A stretch of DNA of 64,000 nt, taken from assembly GCA_021018995.1 (NCBI GenBank), contig JAJIZI010000018.1, forward strand, positions 736,001-800,000, given 5' to 3'. The first letter of the stretch is position 1, and each line of letters starts with the position of its first letter. The notes under the pieces were generated by a model that saw only the letters and a program-made list of their open reading frames with translations, searched no databases and was not told the DNA's origin. Of this stretch, positions 55,445-64,000 are shown in pieces. A program made the translations under genes and the position numbers. This stretch comes from Chloranthus sessilifolius. Taxonomy: Eukaryota > Streptophyta > Magnoliopsida > Chloranthales > Chloranthaceae.

Positions 55445-56035
55445 CTAACTCGATTGCTTATTATGTACTATAATTATATTAAATTCAAGTCTTAACCTAT
55501 TGTAAGCGCACAATAGAAATTGTAGAGCTAGTATAGGATCGATCCCACGAGGAAGTTCATTATCTAATTAATTTCTAGTTTATATCTTTTATCTAAATCC
55601 CTATCTTAAAAACTTTTTTTTATCTTTAAGATCTAACGTACCGGAAAAATATGAATAAAAGAATGGGTTATTAAAGTAACGTGCATAAAAATAAATCCTA
55701 ATCCTCCTTCTACAGATTAAGGTCGTCAATCTTAATCTTCAACTATCGGATATTTATGAAAATAAATAGTGCCATTACAACATATTTCTAGTCTCCTATC
55801 ATTGGTCGTTAATCAAATCTAAGATCCTATCAATACCGATTTAATCAAATCAATAATCAACCAAAAATTTGGGTGTCAATCAAACTAGCAAACTGAAGAT
55901 GGAAAAGTAAAAACCGTTACACTAATCTGCAAATTCTAACCCGAGTCATCAATTCAAATTAAAACTTGGAGATGTTTGCAAAGCAAATAAAATCTAAATT
56001 AGAAAACAAAGTAAAATATATCCTTCACCCCTCAG

Positions 56036-56150
56036 TCGTAGTCGTCAATTGCTCCTGAGAAATTACAGATATCTATACTAATCTTCAGCACTCAATTGCA
56101 GTCGTCAATTGCTCTTAAGAAACCTTAGATATCTAATCTACTCTAACTAG
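56036..56150. repeat. two tandem copies of a roughly 65-bp repeat in INS-7
   Basis: Both units contain AGTCGTCAATTGCTC, a GAAA-rich stretch and AGATATCTA. Confidence 0.55.
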
Positions 56151-56550
56151 TATACACTACTTTGATTGGAAGAAAATCTAATTTCAGGCGTCAATTGATG
56201 ATAAAATTCTTCGGTGCTTATTCCTATGCCGAACCCTCTTATTTATAGATCATAAGGGATTTGTTTACAAAGATCAAGTTCTAATAAAAGAAACTACTAA
56301 TAACAAAAGATTTCTAATATAACTCTAATTCTTAATTTTATCTTTCCTTGCTTTCTTTAGTTGATGTTCTTCTGGATTGTTCTTTATTGAGCAGCAGCAG
56401 AGTCCTTCGGATTAGATCTTTATCAATCTTCTCGGGTCCGTGGTTCACTAGACTTGTAATTATAGGAGTTTTCTAATTCTGGATATGGCAGTGTTATACT
56501 CTCACGTGGTCCACAGTAGCAACAATAGTAAAAAGCATCTATTTTTTTAG

Positions 56551-56713
56551 GAAATCATAAATAACGATTTTCTATCTTTAATAGCTTCTTTTGGAAAATC
56601 GTTAATCACGATTTTCTATTTCTCAAAGCTTCCTCACAGTTGACGATTCTCAAAATTACGCTTTATCGCTTTTCTCTTTTTGTCACTTTCAAAGAATCGT
56701 AAATTACGATTCT
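56551..56713. repeat. three related palindromes in INS-7
   Basis: Inverted repeats built on ATCGT/ACGAT lie at 56551-56572 (imperfect), 56594-56616 (9-bp arms) and 56693-56713 (perfect 10-bp arms around one base). Confidence 0.7.
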
Positions 56714-56933
56714 CTGGCTTTCAATAGGCGAAAAACATCTTGTTCGCTCGATCGTCTTTCTTATGATTTTTTGAGTTCATTTTAATAAAGATTAACACTT
56801 AGGCTCTAATTTACTGCTCATCTCTAATATCTGCACATTAGTATCTCATTAATAGAAAACTAAGTCCTAGCATCACTAAATTAAGGGTGATAAAATGATA
56901 AATTATGTGACTGATCAACTGGTCGTAAGGCTG

Positions 56934-57314
56934 GAGTGCTGAAGGTTTGGTCTGCTCGATAGCTGCTCAAGTGGATTGCTTCAAAAGGTTTTTTTGAAGG
57001 ATAGTTCTGAAGGTTTCTCGAGAGGATAGACTACTTTCTGAAGCATTTTTTAGAGGATGGAATGTGTAGCTTTGAATTGCTCGACAGCTGCTCTAGTGGA
57101 TGGTTCTGAAGCTTCTAATCTGCTCGACAGCATACATCTGAAGGCTTTCTACTCAAAGCTACTCGACAGCTACTTGAGAGGATTAACTACTACAACATTG
57201 AAGTGCTTGACAGCTGCTCAAGGGAGACCAAGGTGCATCGCTCTAGAGCGCTTGAAATGATATTTTCTACTTCTGCTAGTGTGCCTAGTATGTCGACACT
57301 CCTTTAGGCATGGG
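56934..57314 (-). repeat. 5' LTR of RE-6, middle part
   Basis: Contains four or more variants of CTCGACAGCTGCTC, equivalent in position to the CGCG motif arrays of the other U3 regions. It ends at the RE-8 TSD (57310-57314). Confidence 0.65.
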
Positions 57315-57818
57315 TGTTAGGGAATTTTTTGGTGCTTGCTGCTAACTTTATTGAAAACAATGATAAGAATGTGTTAGTGAAAATAAATCAAAGGTGGATG
57401 GAAAACTACAGAGCAGCAAGTCTAAAAATACACAGACCTGCAAGATACAAGGCTTGTTATAGCAACTTTTAATAAGTAAGAGTTTGTCCCACAGGGAAAA
57501 ATGATCTAAAGCACCAAGGGAGCTATCTTTAGTAGGCCCTCTAGATCTGACAATCCTAGATGGAAGGGGATTTAAGGTCACTATTGTCTACATCCTAAGA
57601 TAACCTAATGCCTAAACTACAGAAATGGTTGAGAAGAATGATGGAGCGTGAGGAAATAAATATAAAAAGGGTGAGAAGTAGGCTATTAAGTACAAATCTG
57701 ATGGGTTTTATAACTCAGACTTAGATCTACTGCTATAGAAATCCTGTCCAATGGCTATATTATCAACAAAGAGGAGAAAGAATCTAACTCACCCCTGTGC
57801 CATGATCCAATCCCTTAT

Positions 57819-57856
57819 GGCTATAACCTGTCCACTTGAATGGTCACAGACTATCC
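57819..57856 (-). other. 38-nt leader hairpin, RE-8 copy 2
   Basis: Sense sequence identical to RE-5 copy 1 in all nine stem pairs. Confidence 0.75.
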
Positions 57857-58244
57857 AATAGGAGAACAACAGTCCAAAGATGGGTCAGAACAAGTTTATC
57901 ATTATAGGCACTACTTCTTCCAGGCTACCAGCTTAAGAATCCATATGAACCTCAACCTCTAAAGTTCTATGTGTGGGGCTAGGCCTGTAATGTGCACTAG
58001 CCTGGACACACAGAACCAGCAAGAGTTTGAGTACTAGCTTTAGATCTAGCTGTTCACTGGTTTAGAAAGATAGCACTGATCCAGTCAAAAGCCTACAATC
58101 TCTACTGTCAGATCAGATCTGCCATCTGATGGAGGGTCTATACAAATACAGGGGAGTCTGTCTCTGCACAATCTCTCACAGGGCTACAAGCACAGGTGCA
58201 AAGAAGAAGAATTTGTCTTAGATCTGTGGATTGGCCTCACCCTA

Positions 58245-58282
58245 GGCTATAACCTGTCCACTTAAATGGTCACAGACTATCT
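58245..58282 (-). other. 38-nt leader hairpin, RE-8 copy 1
   Basis: Central stem as in RE-5, one outer GG/CC pair lost. It lies 426 nt from the other copy. Confidence 0.72.
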
Positions 58283-59695
58283 ACAGAGGCTATCCTCCTC
58301 ACAGAGGTCTAAGACAGAACAATTAAATTACTGCCACCACCATGTTCACAAGGCTACCAGCTCAAGCTCCCATGGGGATTCAGATTTAGTGGATCCCCTA
58401 GTGGGCCATAGGCATGAAATGTGCCTAACCTGGACACACTGGTCACTTGGACCTAAATAAACCCTTAAAAATAATCCTCCATTACTTATAATACAACTTA
58501 GCAATGGAGGATCTCAAGACAGCAGCCTTATACATAACAACCCTCAAACTTCAATCCCATACATACATAAGATCCTATTATAAAACTCCATTAAAATTAT
58601 TCCAAATAAACATACAAAGGCATAGCCAGCAAGTGCAGGACTATGGAGAGAAGAAAAAGGAAAAAGAAGCTGCCTAAACCCTAACCTTAGCCTACTGGAA
58701 CTATTCAGCTAATTCAAGAAGGAGTTAGAAGTTTTTAAAACCTAAACTAGGCTTAGGCTTATATAGCAGTTAGTTGTGGGAGCATTAGGGATAGGAAAAC
58801 CCTAATTTTATTGATGCAATCGTGGCCCCTTTATGTTCCTTAGATGCCTCGGGGCGTGTGCATGGAGATTGGAGCATTGGAGTGAGTGCCCTAATTGCTA
58901 GAAGTTCCCAGATTGCCCCTGTAGAAGTGGGGGAGGGAAGTTAAGATCCCGAGCCTCGCTAGGTAGCAAGAATTTTTAGGTCTTATCGTGTGATAGAATT
59001 GGCGTCACGGGATTTCATTGACTTGAAGCTCTTACAGTCACAGGATAGATGGTTTGGTCATCGCGAGATTGCTCTTTCCATTTGAATGGCATAGGAATCA
59101 CGCGCACAGTTCATTCCTTGGTGAATCTTGCGGGGATCCTCGTGAAGAAGCAATGCACATAGGCCTCTGGATTGTGCGAGCAGTTCCCTGAAGATTTGCA
59201 TCCCATGGCCACTCCGCGACAGTTGCACGCAGGAATGCTGGAGCTCTCTCTCCTCAGTGAATCATGCGAAGATTAAGGCTCCTTTCTTGAGCTATGTGAG
59301 ACTACGCGAGACTGCGTGAAGTATGCTTTTCACTTCCTTCTATCATCAATCTGCGCGACTAGTTGGTGTGCTGCCTTCCGAAACCCATGACAACTGCGCG
59401 AAGCATTCTTTCTGATTCAATTGAACCCTGCGACATATGTACGAGGCTCACTTCTTAGCTTGTTGCTGCTTTGTTATGCCTATGCTGCAGCCAGTTCTCT
59501 ATCTGGATCTAACTTCCTTTCTCCTGAGGCACTTCTAGGGCAAAAGCAAGCTTCTTGGCATGGTTAGGGCCTTATCTGCAGCTGCTGCTTATTACCTATA
59601 AAATGGGCTTAACACACATTTATTACATGACTAAGGGTCTAACAGAGATTAAGTTAAGGGGTGGAAAGTGGTACTTTTCAGGTCGTCACAATGGG

Positions 59696-59971
59696 TCCCA
59701 CTTGTCTCTCTTTACAGGACTTCTAGGGGTTCAAAGCATGCTGAACAACCCATATGGTGGTAACCACCATGGTTCAATCTTTGAATTTCTATTAGCTCCA
59801 CTGCTTAACTCTAATTCTTCTCTTCTTAGCACTTGTTACATGGATTGTTGTACTATTCTACAGATTATTACTAACTATAAAACCATACTCAAATATCAAT
59901 TATTAAATAGCTCCAAGGTCTAGTAAAGGTTAGGCTTGGAGGTGGAAAGTGGCATATTTTGTTGATTAACA
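59696..59971 (-). repeat. 5' LTR of RE-6, outer end
   Basis: Resumes after RE-8 and ends, in sense, with TGTTAATCAACAAAATATGCC; the block GGTCTAGTAAAGGTTAGG matches the LTR starts of RE-2 and RE-4. RE-9 integrase sequence begins directly beyond. Confidence 0.75.
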
Positions 59972-59974
59972 AAT

Positions 59975-60620
59975 GTATATAGTGGGTCTTTATCTGATAC
60001 AATTCTAGCAGGTATATCGTGTAATCTGACAATCTCTTACAAGCATAAATCTATAAGTTTGTCGGTTGTATAACACGTGCAGTAGGGTAGAAAGTGAGCA
60101 GAGTTGGTTAGTCGATCCGCGATTACCCAAGTGGCGTTGTATCCTTTCTATGTCCTCGACAGTCCAAGTATAAAATCCATGGAAATATTCTCTCATTTCC
60201 ACTCAAGAATTGGTAATGGCTGTAAAAAACCTTAAGGGTGTCTATGGTCTGCTTTCACCTGTTGGCAAACCAGGCATTTTGCTACTTATTCTGCGACGTC
60301 TTTATTGAATCCTCTCCACCAAAAATTCTTCTTAAGGTCATGATACATCTCGATATTTCTGGGATGGATAGCGTATGTAGACTTGTGTGCTTCTTCTAGT
60401 ATTGCTTATCTTAGGTCGACGTCAGTCCGTACACATAATCTATCTCTAAACAACAAGGACCTGTCATCCTTAATAGATAAATCTGGCTGATTTCCCCAGA
60501 TCACTCCCTGCCTGATAGCGATCAGTTCTGTATCGGTCATTTGCATCACACAAATCATATCAAAAAGTGTAGACCTCACAGTGATGTTAGCCATCAAGGC
60601 TCCTGTGTCTCTAACATCAA
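59975..60620 (-). pseudogene. integrase of RE-9, truncated
   Basis: The zinc-binding segment is near 60380-60260 (STYAIHPRNIEMYHDLKKNFWWRGF, then CLVCQQVKADH). The core start MDFILGL and ATWVIADRLTNSAHFLP follow in shifted frames, and the sequence reaches IVSDKDPLYT, the second catalytic Asp region, before RE-6 interrupts it. The last catalytic Glu and the chromodomain region are missing. Confidence 0.8.
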
Positions 60621-60699
60621 ATTTGTCTCACACAAGGCCATGCCTTCAAGTAAATGCCATCCGTGTATCCTTGTAATGGGATGTGATAATTGAGCTGAT

Positions 60700-61215
60700 G
60701 ATTTTTGGCTCAGTGTGTCAACTATCACGTTTGCCTTCCCTGGATGGTATTAGATAGAGCAATCGTAATCTTTGAGGAACTTCATCCATCTCCACTGCTT
60801 GAGATTTAGATCTTTTGGGGTAAATAAGTACTTGAGGCTCTTGTAGTCGGTGAATATCTCAAATGTTTCACTGTAGAGGCAATGTCTCCAGATTTTTAAG
60901 GCAAAAATAATCACTGCTAGTTCAAGGTTGTGTGTGGGATAGTTCTTCTCATGATCTTCCAACTGCCTAACCATAATAAATGACTTTCTCATTCTGGTTT
61001 AACACACAACCTAGTCCGATGTGGGATGCGTCGTTGAACACTGGAAATCCTCCACTGCTTGATGGTAGGGCGAGTACTGATGCAGAGGTTAATTTCCTTT
61101 TTAGCTCTTGAAAGCTTTGTTCACTCGACTCGGTCCACTCAAATTTGGTATTCTTCCTAGTGAGACGTGTTAGTGGTTCAACAAGTTTTGCAAATCCTTC
61201 CACAAATCATCTGTA
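60700..61215 (-). pseudogene. RNase H of RE-9
   Basis: Frames at 61203-60967 ([45 protein letters not shown]) and 60992-60750 ([36 protein letters not shown]) overlap with a frame change near 60980. The Asp, Glu and Asp of the active site are visible in DAS, LELA and FTDYKSL. Confidence 0.87.
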
Positions 61216-62100
61216 GTATTCGGCTAATCCCAGAAATCTATGAATTTCGGTTACGGTTCTTGGCTCCTACCATTTTACTACCACTTCTATCTTAGCTGGG
61301 TCCACTATTATCCTAGCTTCTAAAATGACTTGTCTAAGAAAACTTACCTGTTCTAGCCAGAATTCGCATTTACTAAACTTTGCATACAACTGGGAGTCTC
61401 CAAGTGTTTGAATTGCTAGTCGTAAGTGTTGCTCATGTTCTTCTTTCGTTCTTGATTAAATGAGAATATCATCTATGAAAACAAGTACCCATTTGTCCAG
61501 ATAAGGTTTGAACTCGGTTCATGAGGTTCATGAGGGATGTTGGTGCATTTGTCAATCCAAATGGCATCACTAGGAACACGTAGTGGCCGTATCTCGTGCG
61601 AAAGGCTATTTTTGGAATGTCTTCAACTTTCACCTTCATTTGATGGTAACTCTACCTTAAGTCGATCTTGGAGAAGAATCTCGCTCCTTGTAATTGATCG
61701 AAAAGATCATCGATTCTTGGGAGTGGGTAGCGGTTCTTTACCGTCAGCTTGTTTAATTGCCGATAGTCGATAGAAAGATACATAGAACCATTCTTCTTCC
61801 TGAGAAACAACACGAGTGCTCCCCATGGAGACACACTTGGCCTAATAAACCCCTTACCTAGAAGCTCTTACTACTGTTCTTTGAGCTCTTTCAATCCAGT
61901 TGGTGCCATACGGTATGGAGTTCTCGATAGCGCTTTGGTGTCGAAAGCTAAGTCTACTGCGAATTCAGCCTCTCTGTCTGGCGGTAACCCCGATAGTTCT
62001 TCAGAGAAAACATTTGGGAAGTCACACACGACAACAATATCGATAAGATTGACTTTTTCCCCCTTCCCATCTTGTAAGAATGACAGGTACCCATGGCATC
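61216..62100 (-). pseudogene. reverse transcriptase of RE-9
   Basis: Motifs across several frames: APYRMAPTGLKELKEQ near 61900, [47 protein letters not shown] (61834-61660), [22 protein letters not shown], and the catalytic box [10 protein letters not shown] at about 61468-61479. Stops and frameshifts separate the blocks; the box itself is intact. Confidence 0.87.
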
Positions 62101-62517
62101 CCTTGTTTAGTAGTCGTTCGGCTCGAATGGGGATATCAAGGGTGCGACATTCGGCTGGGTACCATAGAATTTAAATGGTTTCCCTCTCTTGGGGCGAAGA
62201 GTGACTATTTCTCGAAAGCAGTCAACGTTTGCATGGTGTGTGGATAACCAATCCATGCCAAGGTTTACATCGAATCCTTGCATATCCAATAACATCAAAT
62301 CAACCCTACTCTCATGTTCTTCGATGACGACGACCACTGATTGACACGTTGTATCCGTTCTCATAGAATTCCCTGTTGGAACTGAAACTGGCAGAGTTAA
62401 TTCCAAAGGTTCAGGCTCGAAGCTTAGTTCGACCACAAATTGTGTAGACCTCGGGTCTATCAACACTAATGCCTTGTGAGAGCATATATCCATAGCGGTA
62501 TCACTCTTCATGTACAA
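62101..62517 (-). pseudogene. aspartic protease of RE-9
   Basis: One open frame of 136 codons. Where chromoviruses have a DSGAT active-site loop it reads DPRST, so the catalytic loop is damaged although the first Asp remains. It ends with DVNLGMDWLSTHHANVDC and a KPFKFYG segment typical of the family. Confidence 0.83.
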
Positions 62518-62692
62518 GTATAGGGTACCTAGGTTTCATTCATTGATTTAATTAGATGCATATACAACAATGATATGAAAATCTAAATAGTAGTTTCATA
62601 GACAATTTTATCAATGCACCTTCTTCATCTAAAACGAATAAATTAGATTTATGATCCAAAAGAATCATACCTTGAATCACATCGTTGCTTGT

Positions 62693-63910
62693 CTAGGCAC
62701 CCTGTGCCGATACGGCATATGCTCGGCCTTGTACTATAGGCCGTGGGGATCTCAAATTATGTGTTATTGCTACAACTGTTTTCATCTCAAGGCATTCTCT
62801 AATCTGGTGCCCCATCTTCCCACATTTAAAGCATGCTCCCGTAGTCCTTCGGCACTCTTCTATTTTATGGGACTTTCCGTACTTTTTGCATGCCTCAATT
62901 AGTGCGGAGGAAGCAGTATGAGAGGTTTGTTGCACCCTCGACCCACCCGTTGTTGTAGGGTTCGATGTATGGAAAGGCCTTGGGGGTCTTGGGGGCAAAG
63001 TCACAGAGTATAATGGCCTTGAAGATGCCATTGGAGTAGGCTGTGATGGTGGTGGCATCAAGTATCTTGGCCTCTTGCTGGTCTGCTATGAGCTAACATC
63101 TTGAGTCTGACTCTTTCTATTTCTATCTTGTTCGTCTCATCTCTTCAACATATTATCAACATCCCTATCAGCAATGAGCCCTCATTGCTGATAGGGATGT
63201 TGATAATAGAGATATCGTCGGTCGTATGTCATCAGCTCAAATAGAGATATCCTCTCTTTGGTGACCAGCTTTAGGCAATATTCAAACTTTTAAGTCTTCA
63301 TCAGTACGGTGGCCACTCGAGTTGGTGCGAATCGCGATAGTCGAGTGAATTCAGCCTGGTATTCTCGTACACTCATTTACCCTTGTGCCAGATTTACAAA
63401 CTGGATTTCCAATTAACGTCTCTCTACTGCCAGAAAGTAATTCTCCTTAAAAGCATCAGTGAATTTGGCCCATGTCCAAGGTGTCCCTGATGCTCGGATC
63501 CTTTAAACGGATTTCCACTAAGGGTCTGCTTCACCCTCGAGTTGGAACGTGGCTCAACTCAACTTCTACTTAGTACAACAGACTCTTTGAAGGACCTTCT
63601 CAATCTGATTCAACTATTGCTCCCCTTCAGGCGGACCGGTCTACCCATAAAAGCTCGGAGGCCTCAACCTCTAGAAATCTTGGAAACCGGATGGTTGTCT
63701 TCACTTAGCCAGTATCACCATGGTATTTACCATGGTCTCTTGGAGCTGCTGGTTATTCTCGCGTTTGGGAACATTGCCAATGTTGTTCCCCACTCTAGAT
63801 GTTTGATTTTCGTTTCCTACAGGGATCGGGTTTGATCCATAGGCCAACCCTCCACCATTCAGGGTATCTCTAGTATTCACGGTCCTTGGCCTCCCTCTAC
63901 TAGGAGGCAT
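62693..63910 (-). pseudogene. gag: gag of RE-9
   Basis: The start MPPSRGRPRTVNTRD at 63910 fits chromovirus gags. The capsid region (63700-63060) is broken by stops and by a palindrome at 63151-63208. The C-terminus is open at 63061-62693 with ACKKYGKSHKIEEC and a complete zinc knuckle CFKCGKMGHQIREC. Confidence 0.85.
63151..63208. repeat. perfect 28-bp inverted repeat inside gag of RE-9
   Basis: Two exactly complementary 28-nt arms separated by only CC. A 12-bp direct repeat, AATAGAGATATC, lies at 63205-63216 and 63240-63251. Gag-coding sequence should not be palindromic, so this is a local rearrangement. Confidence 0.9.
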
Positions 63911-64000
63911 ATTGACTTGTCATGACCATGAAACACTAAGTCGGATTGATCCTAATATCCTAGTTTTAAGAATGGCTGAAAACTAATGTCGTTGCTTCTC

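Larger units (their letters stand above)
55445..56926 (-). mobile_element. INS-7: 1.48-kb insertion, possible solo LTR of another lineage
   Basis: The segment is flanked by the 7-bp repeat AAGGCTG (55438-55444 and 56927-56933) and interrupts the RE-6 LTR. It is unlike the other LTRs. On the minus strand it has TATAAATA (56240-56247) and a TGTGCGCTTACAAT motif near its end, a feature common in plant LTRs of other gypsy lineages. Its ends are not clear TG..CA, so element type and exact edges are uncertain. Confidence 0.5.
57315..59690 (-). mobile_element. RE-8: solo LTR related to RE-5
   Basis: 2,376 bp with ATGGG on both sides (57310-57314 and 59691-59695) and no internal sequence. The sense start TGTGACGACCTGAAAAGTACCA resembles that of RE-5, and the leader shares long blocks with RE-5. 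Minus-strand TATATAAG at 58758-58765, hairpins at 57819 and 58245, U5 block at 57437-57496. It arose by recombination between the LTRs of a complete element. Confidence 0.9.
52080..59971 (-). mobile_element. RE-6: truncated Athila-like element with 5' LTR, gag and protease start
   Basis: Minus-strand order: 5' LTR (59971 to 54249, carrying INS-7 and RE-8), PBS, gag, and the start of the protease region, which ends at 52080. Unlike RE-2, RE-4 and RE-5 it keeps the TLRSG motif and pre-protease segment, so it derives from a pol-bearing type. It sits inside the integrase of RE-9. Confidence 0.83.
59972..64000 (-). mobile_element. RE-9: chromovirus-like Ty3/gypsy element, partial
   Basis: Minus-strand gag, protease, RT, RNase H and part of integrase, unrelated to the Athila-like copies. 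Motif choice (CFKCGKMGHQIREC knuckle, GMDWLSTHHANVDC protease end, FIDDIL RT box) and the gag start MPPSRGRP fit the chromovirus branch (Tekay/Del-like). It is cut at 59971 by RE-6 and leaves the window at the right, where the last 90 bases are untranslated leader. Confidence 0.87.

Noticed and set aside
55443-56917. INS-7 bounded as a TG..CA solo LTR at these exact positions
   Set aside because: These positions give TG and CA ends but the flanks (AAGGC and ACTGG) do not match, while a 7-bp repeat exists at different edges; left as uncertain.
57057-57260. 67-codon frame with LLD/CSTA repeats
   Set aside because: It comes from the CTCGACAGCTGCTC motif array in the RE-6 U3; no start context or homologue.

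Overview
The window is plant repeat DNA with no host gene, tRNA or rRNA that I can see. It is a nest of LTR retrotransposons. Most belong to one Ty3/gypsy assemblage resembling the Athila/Tat branch: gag with a CX2CX4HX4C knuckle, a DLGA-type protease, RT, RNase H and integrase with a D-35-E triad, a primer-binding site matching the 3' end of plant tRNA-Asp, LTRs of 1.9-2.8 kb, and a second ORF between pol and the 3' LTR. That ORF resembles the family annotated as 'putative plant transposon protein'. A chromovirus-like element lies at the right end. The host is a flowering plant; I cannot name the species.

Layout: RE-1 (+, 1-2376) is a gag-protease remnant. RE-2 (-, 2377-9012 and 23378-27339) is inserted in RE-1. 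RE-3 (+, 9013-23372, TSD ATGCC) is inserted in ORF2 of RE-2 and is the only element here with gag, pol and ORF2. RE-4 (-, 27340-29415 and 42485-52079) is inserted in the 5' LTR of RE-2. RE-5 (+, 29416-42479, TSD GCGTC) is inserted in the 3' LTR of RE-4. RE-6 (-, from 52080, ending at 59971) is cut off by a deletion junction with RE-4; its 5' LTR holds INS-7 (about 55445-56926) and a solo LTR, RE-8 (57315-59690, TSD ATGGG). RE-9 (-, 59972-64000) is the chromovirus, broken in integrase by RE-6. All coding regions carry stops or frameshifts.

How the parts may work together: RE-2, RE-4 and RE-5 have gag plus ORF2 but no pol, with gag cut at nearly the same place, so they look like a non-autonomous class depending on pol from an RE-3-like partner. 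The same non-coding architecture recurs in all four ORF2-bearing elements: a U3-like motif array with a TATA-like box in front of ORF2, a purine-tract motif after ORF2, a roughly 1.6 kb non-coding tail, and the true polypurine tract at the 3' LTR.

The strongest unexplained signal is a 38-nt hairpin, present one to three times downstream of the TATA box in the LTRs of six element groups (16 copies seen). Its stem is kept by compensatory changes and by G-U pairs that occur in the sense strand. This suggests a conserved RNA structure in the leader of the whole assemblage.
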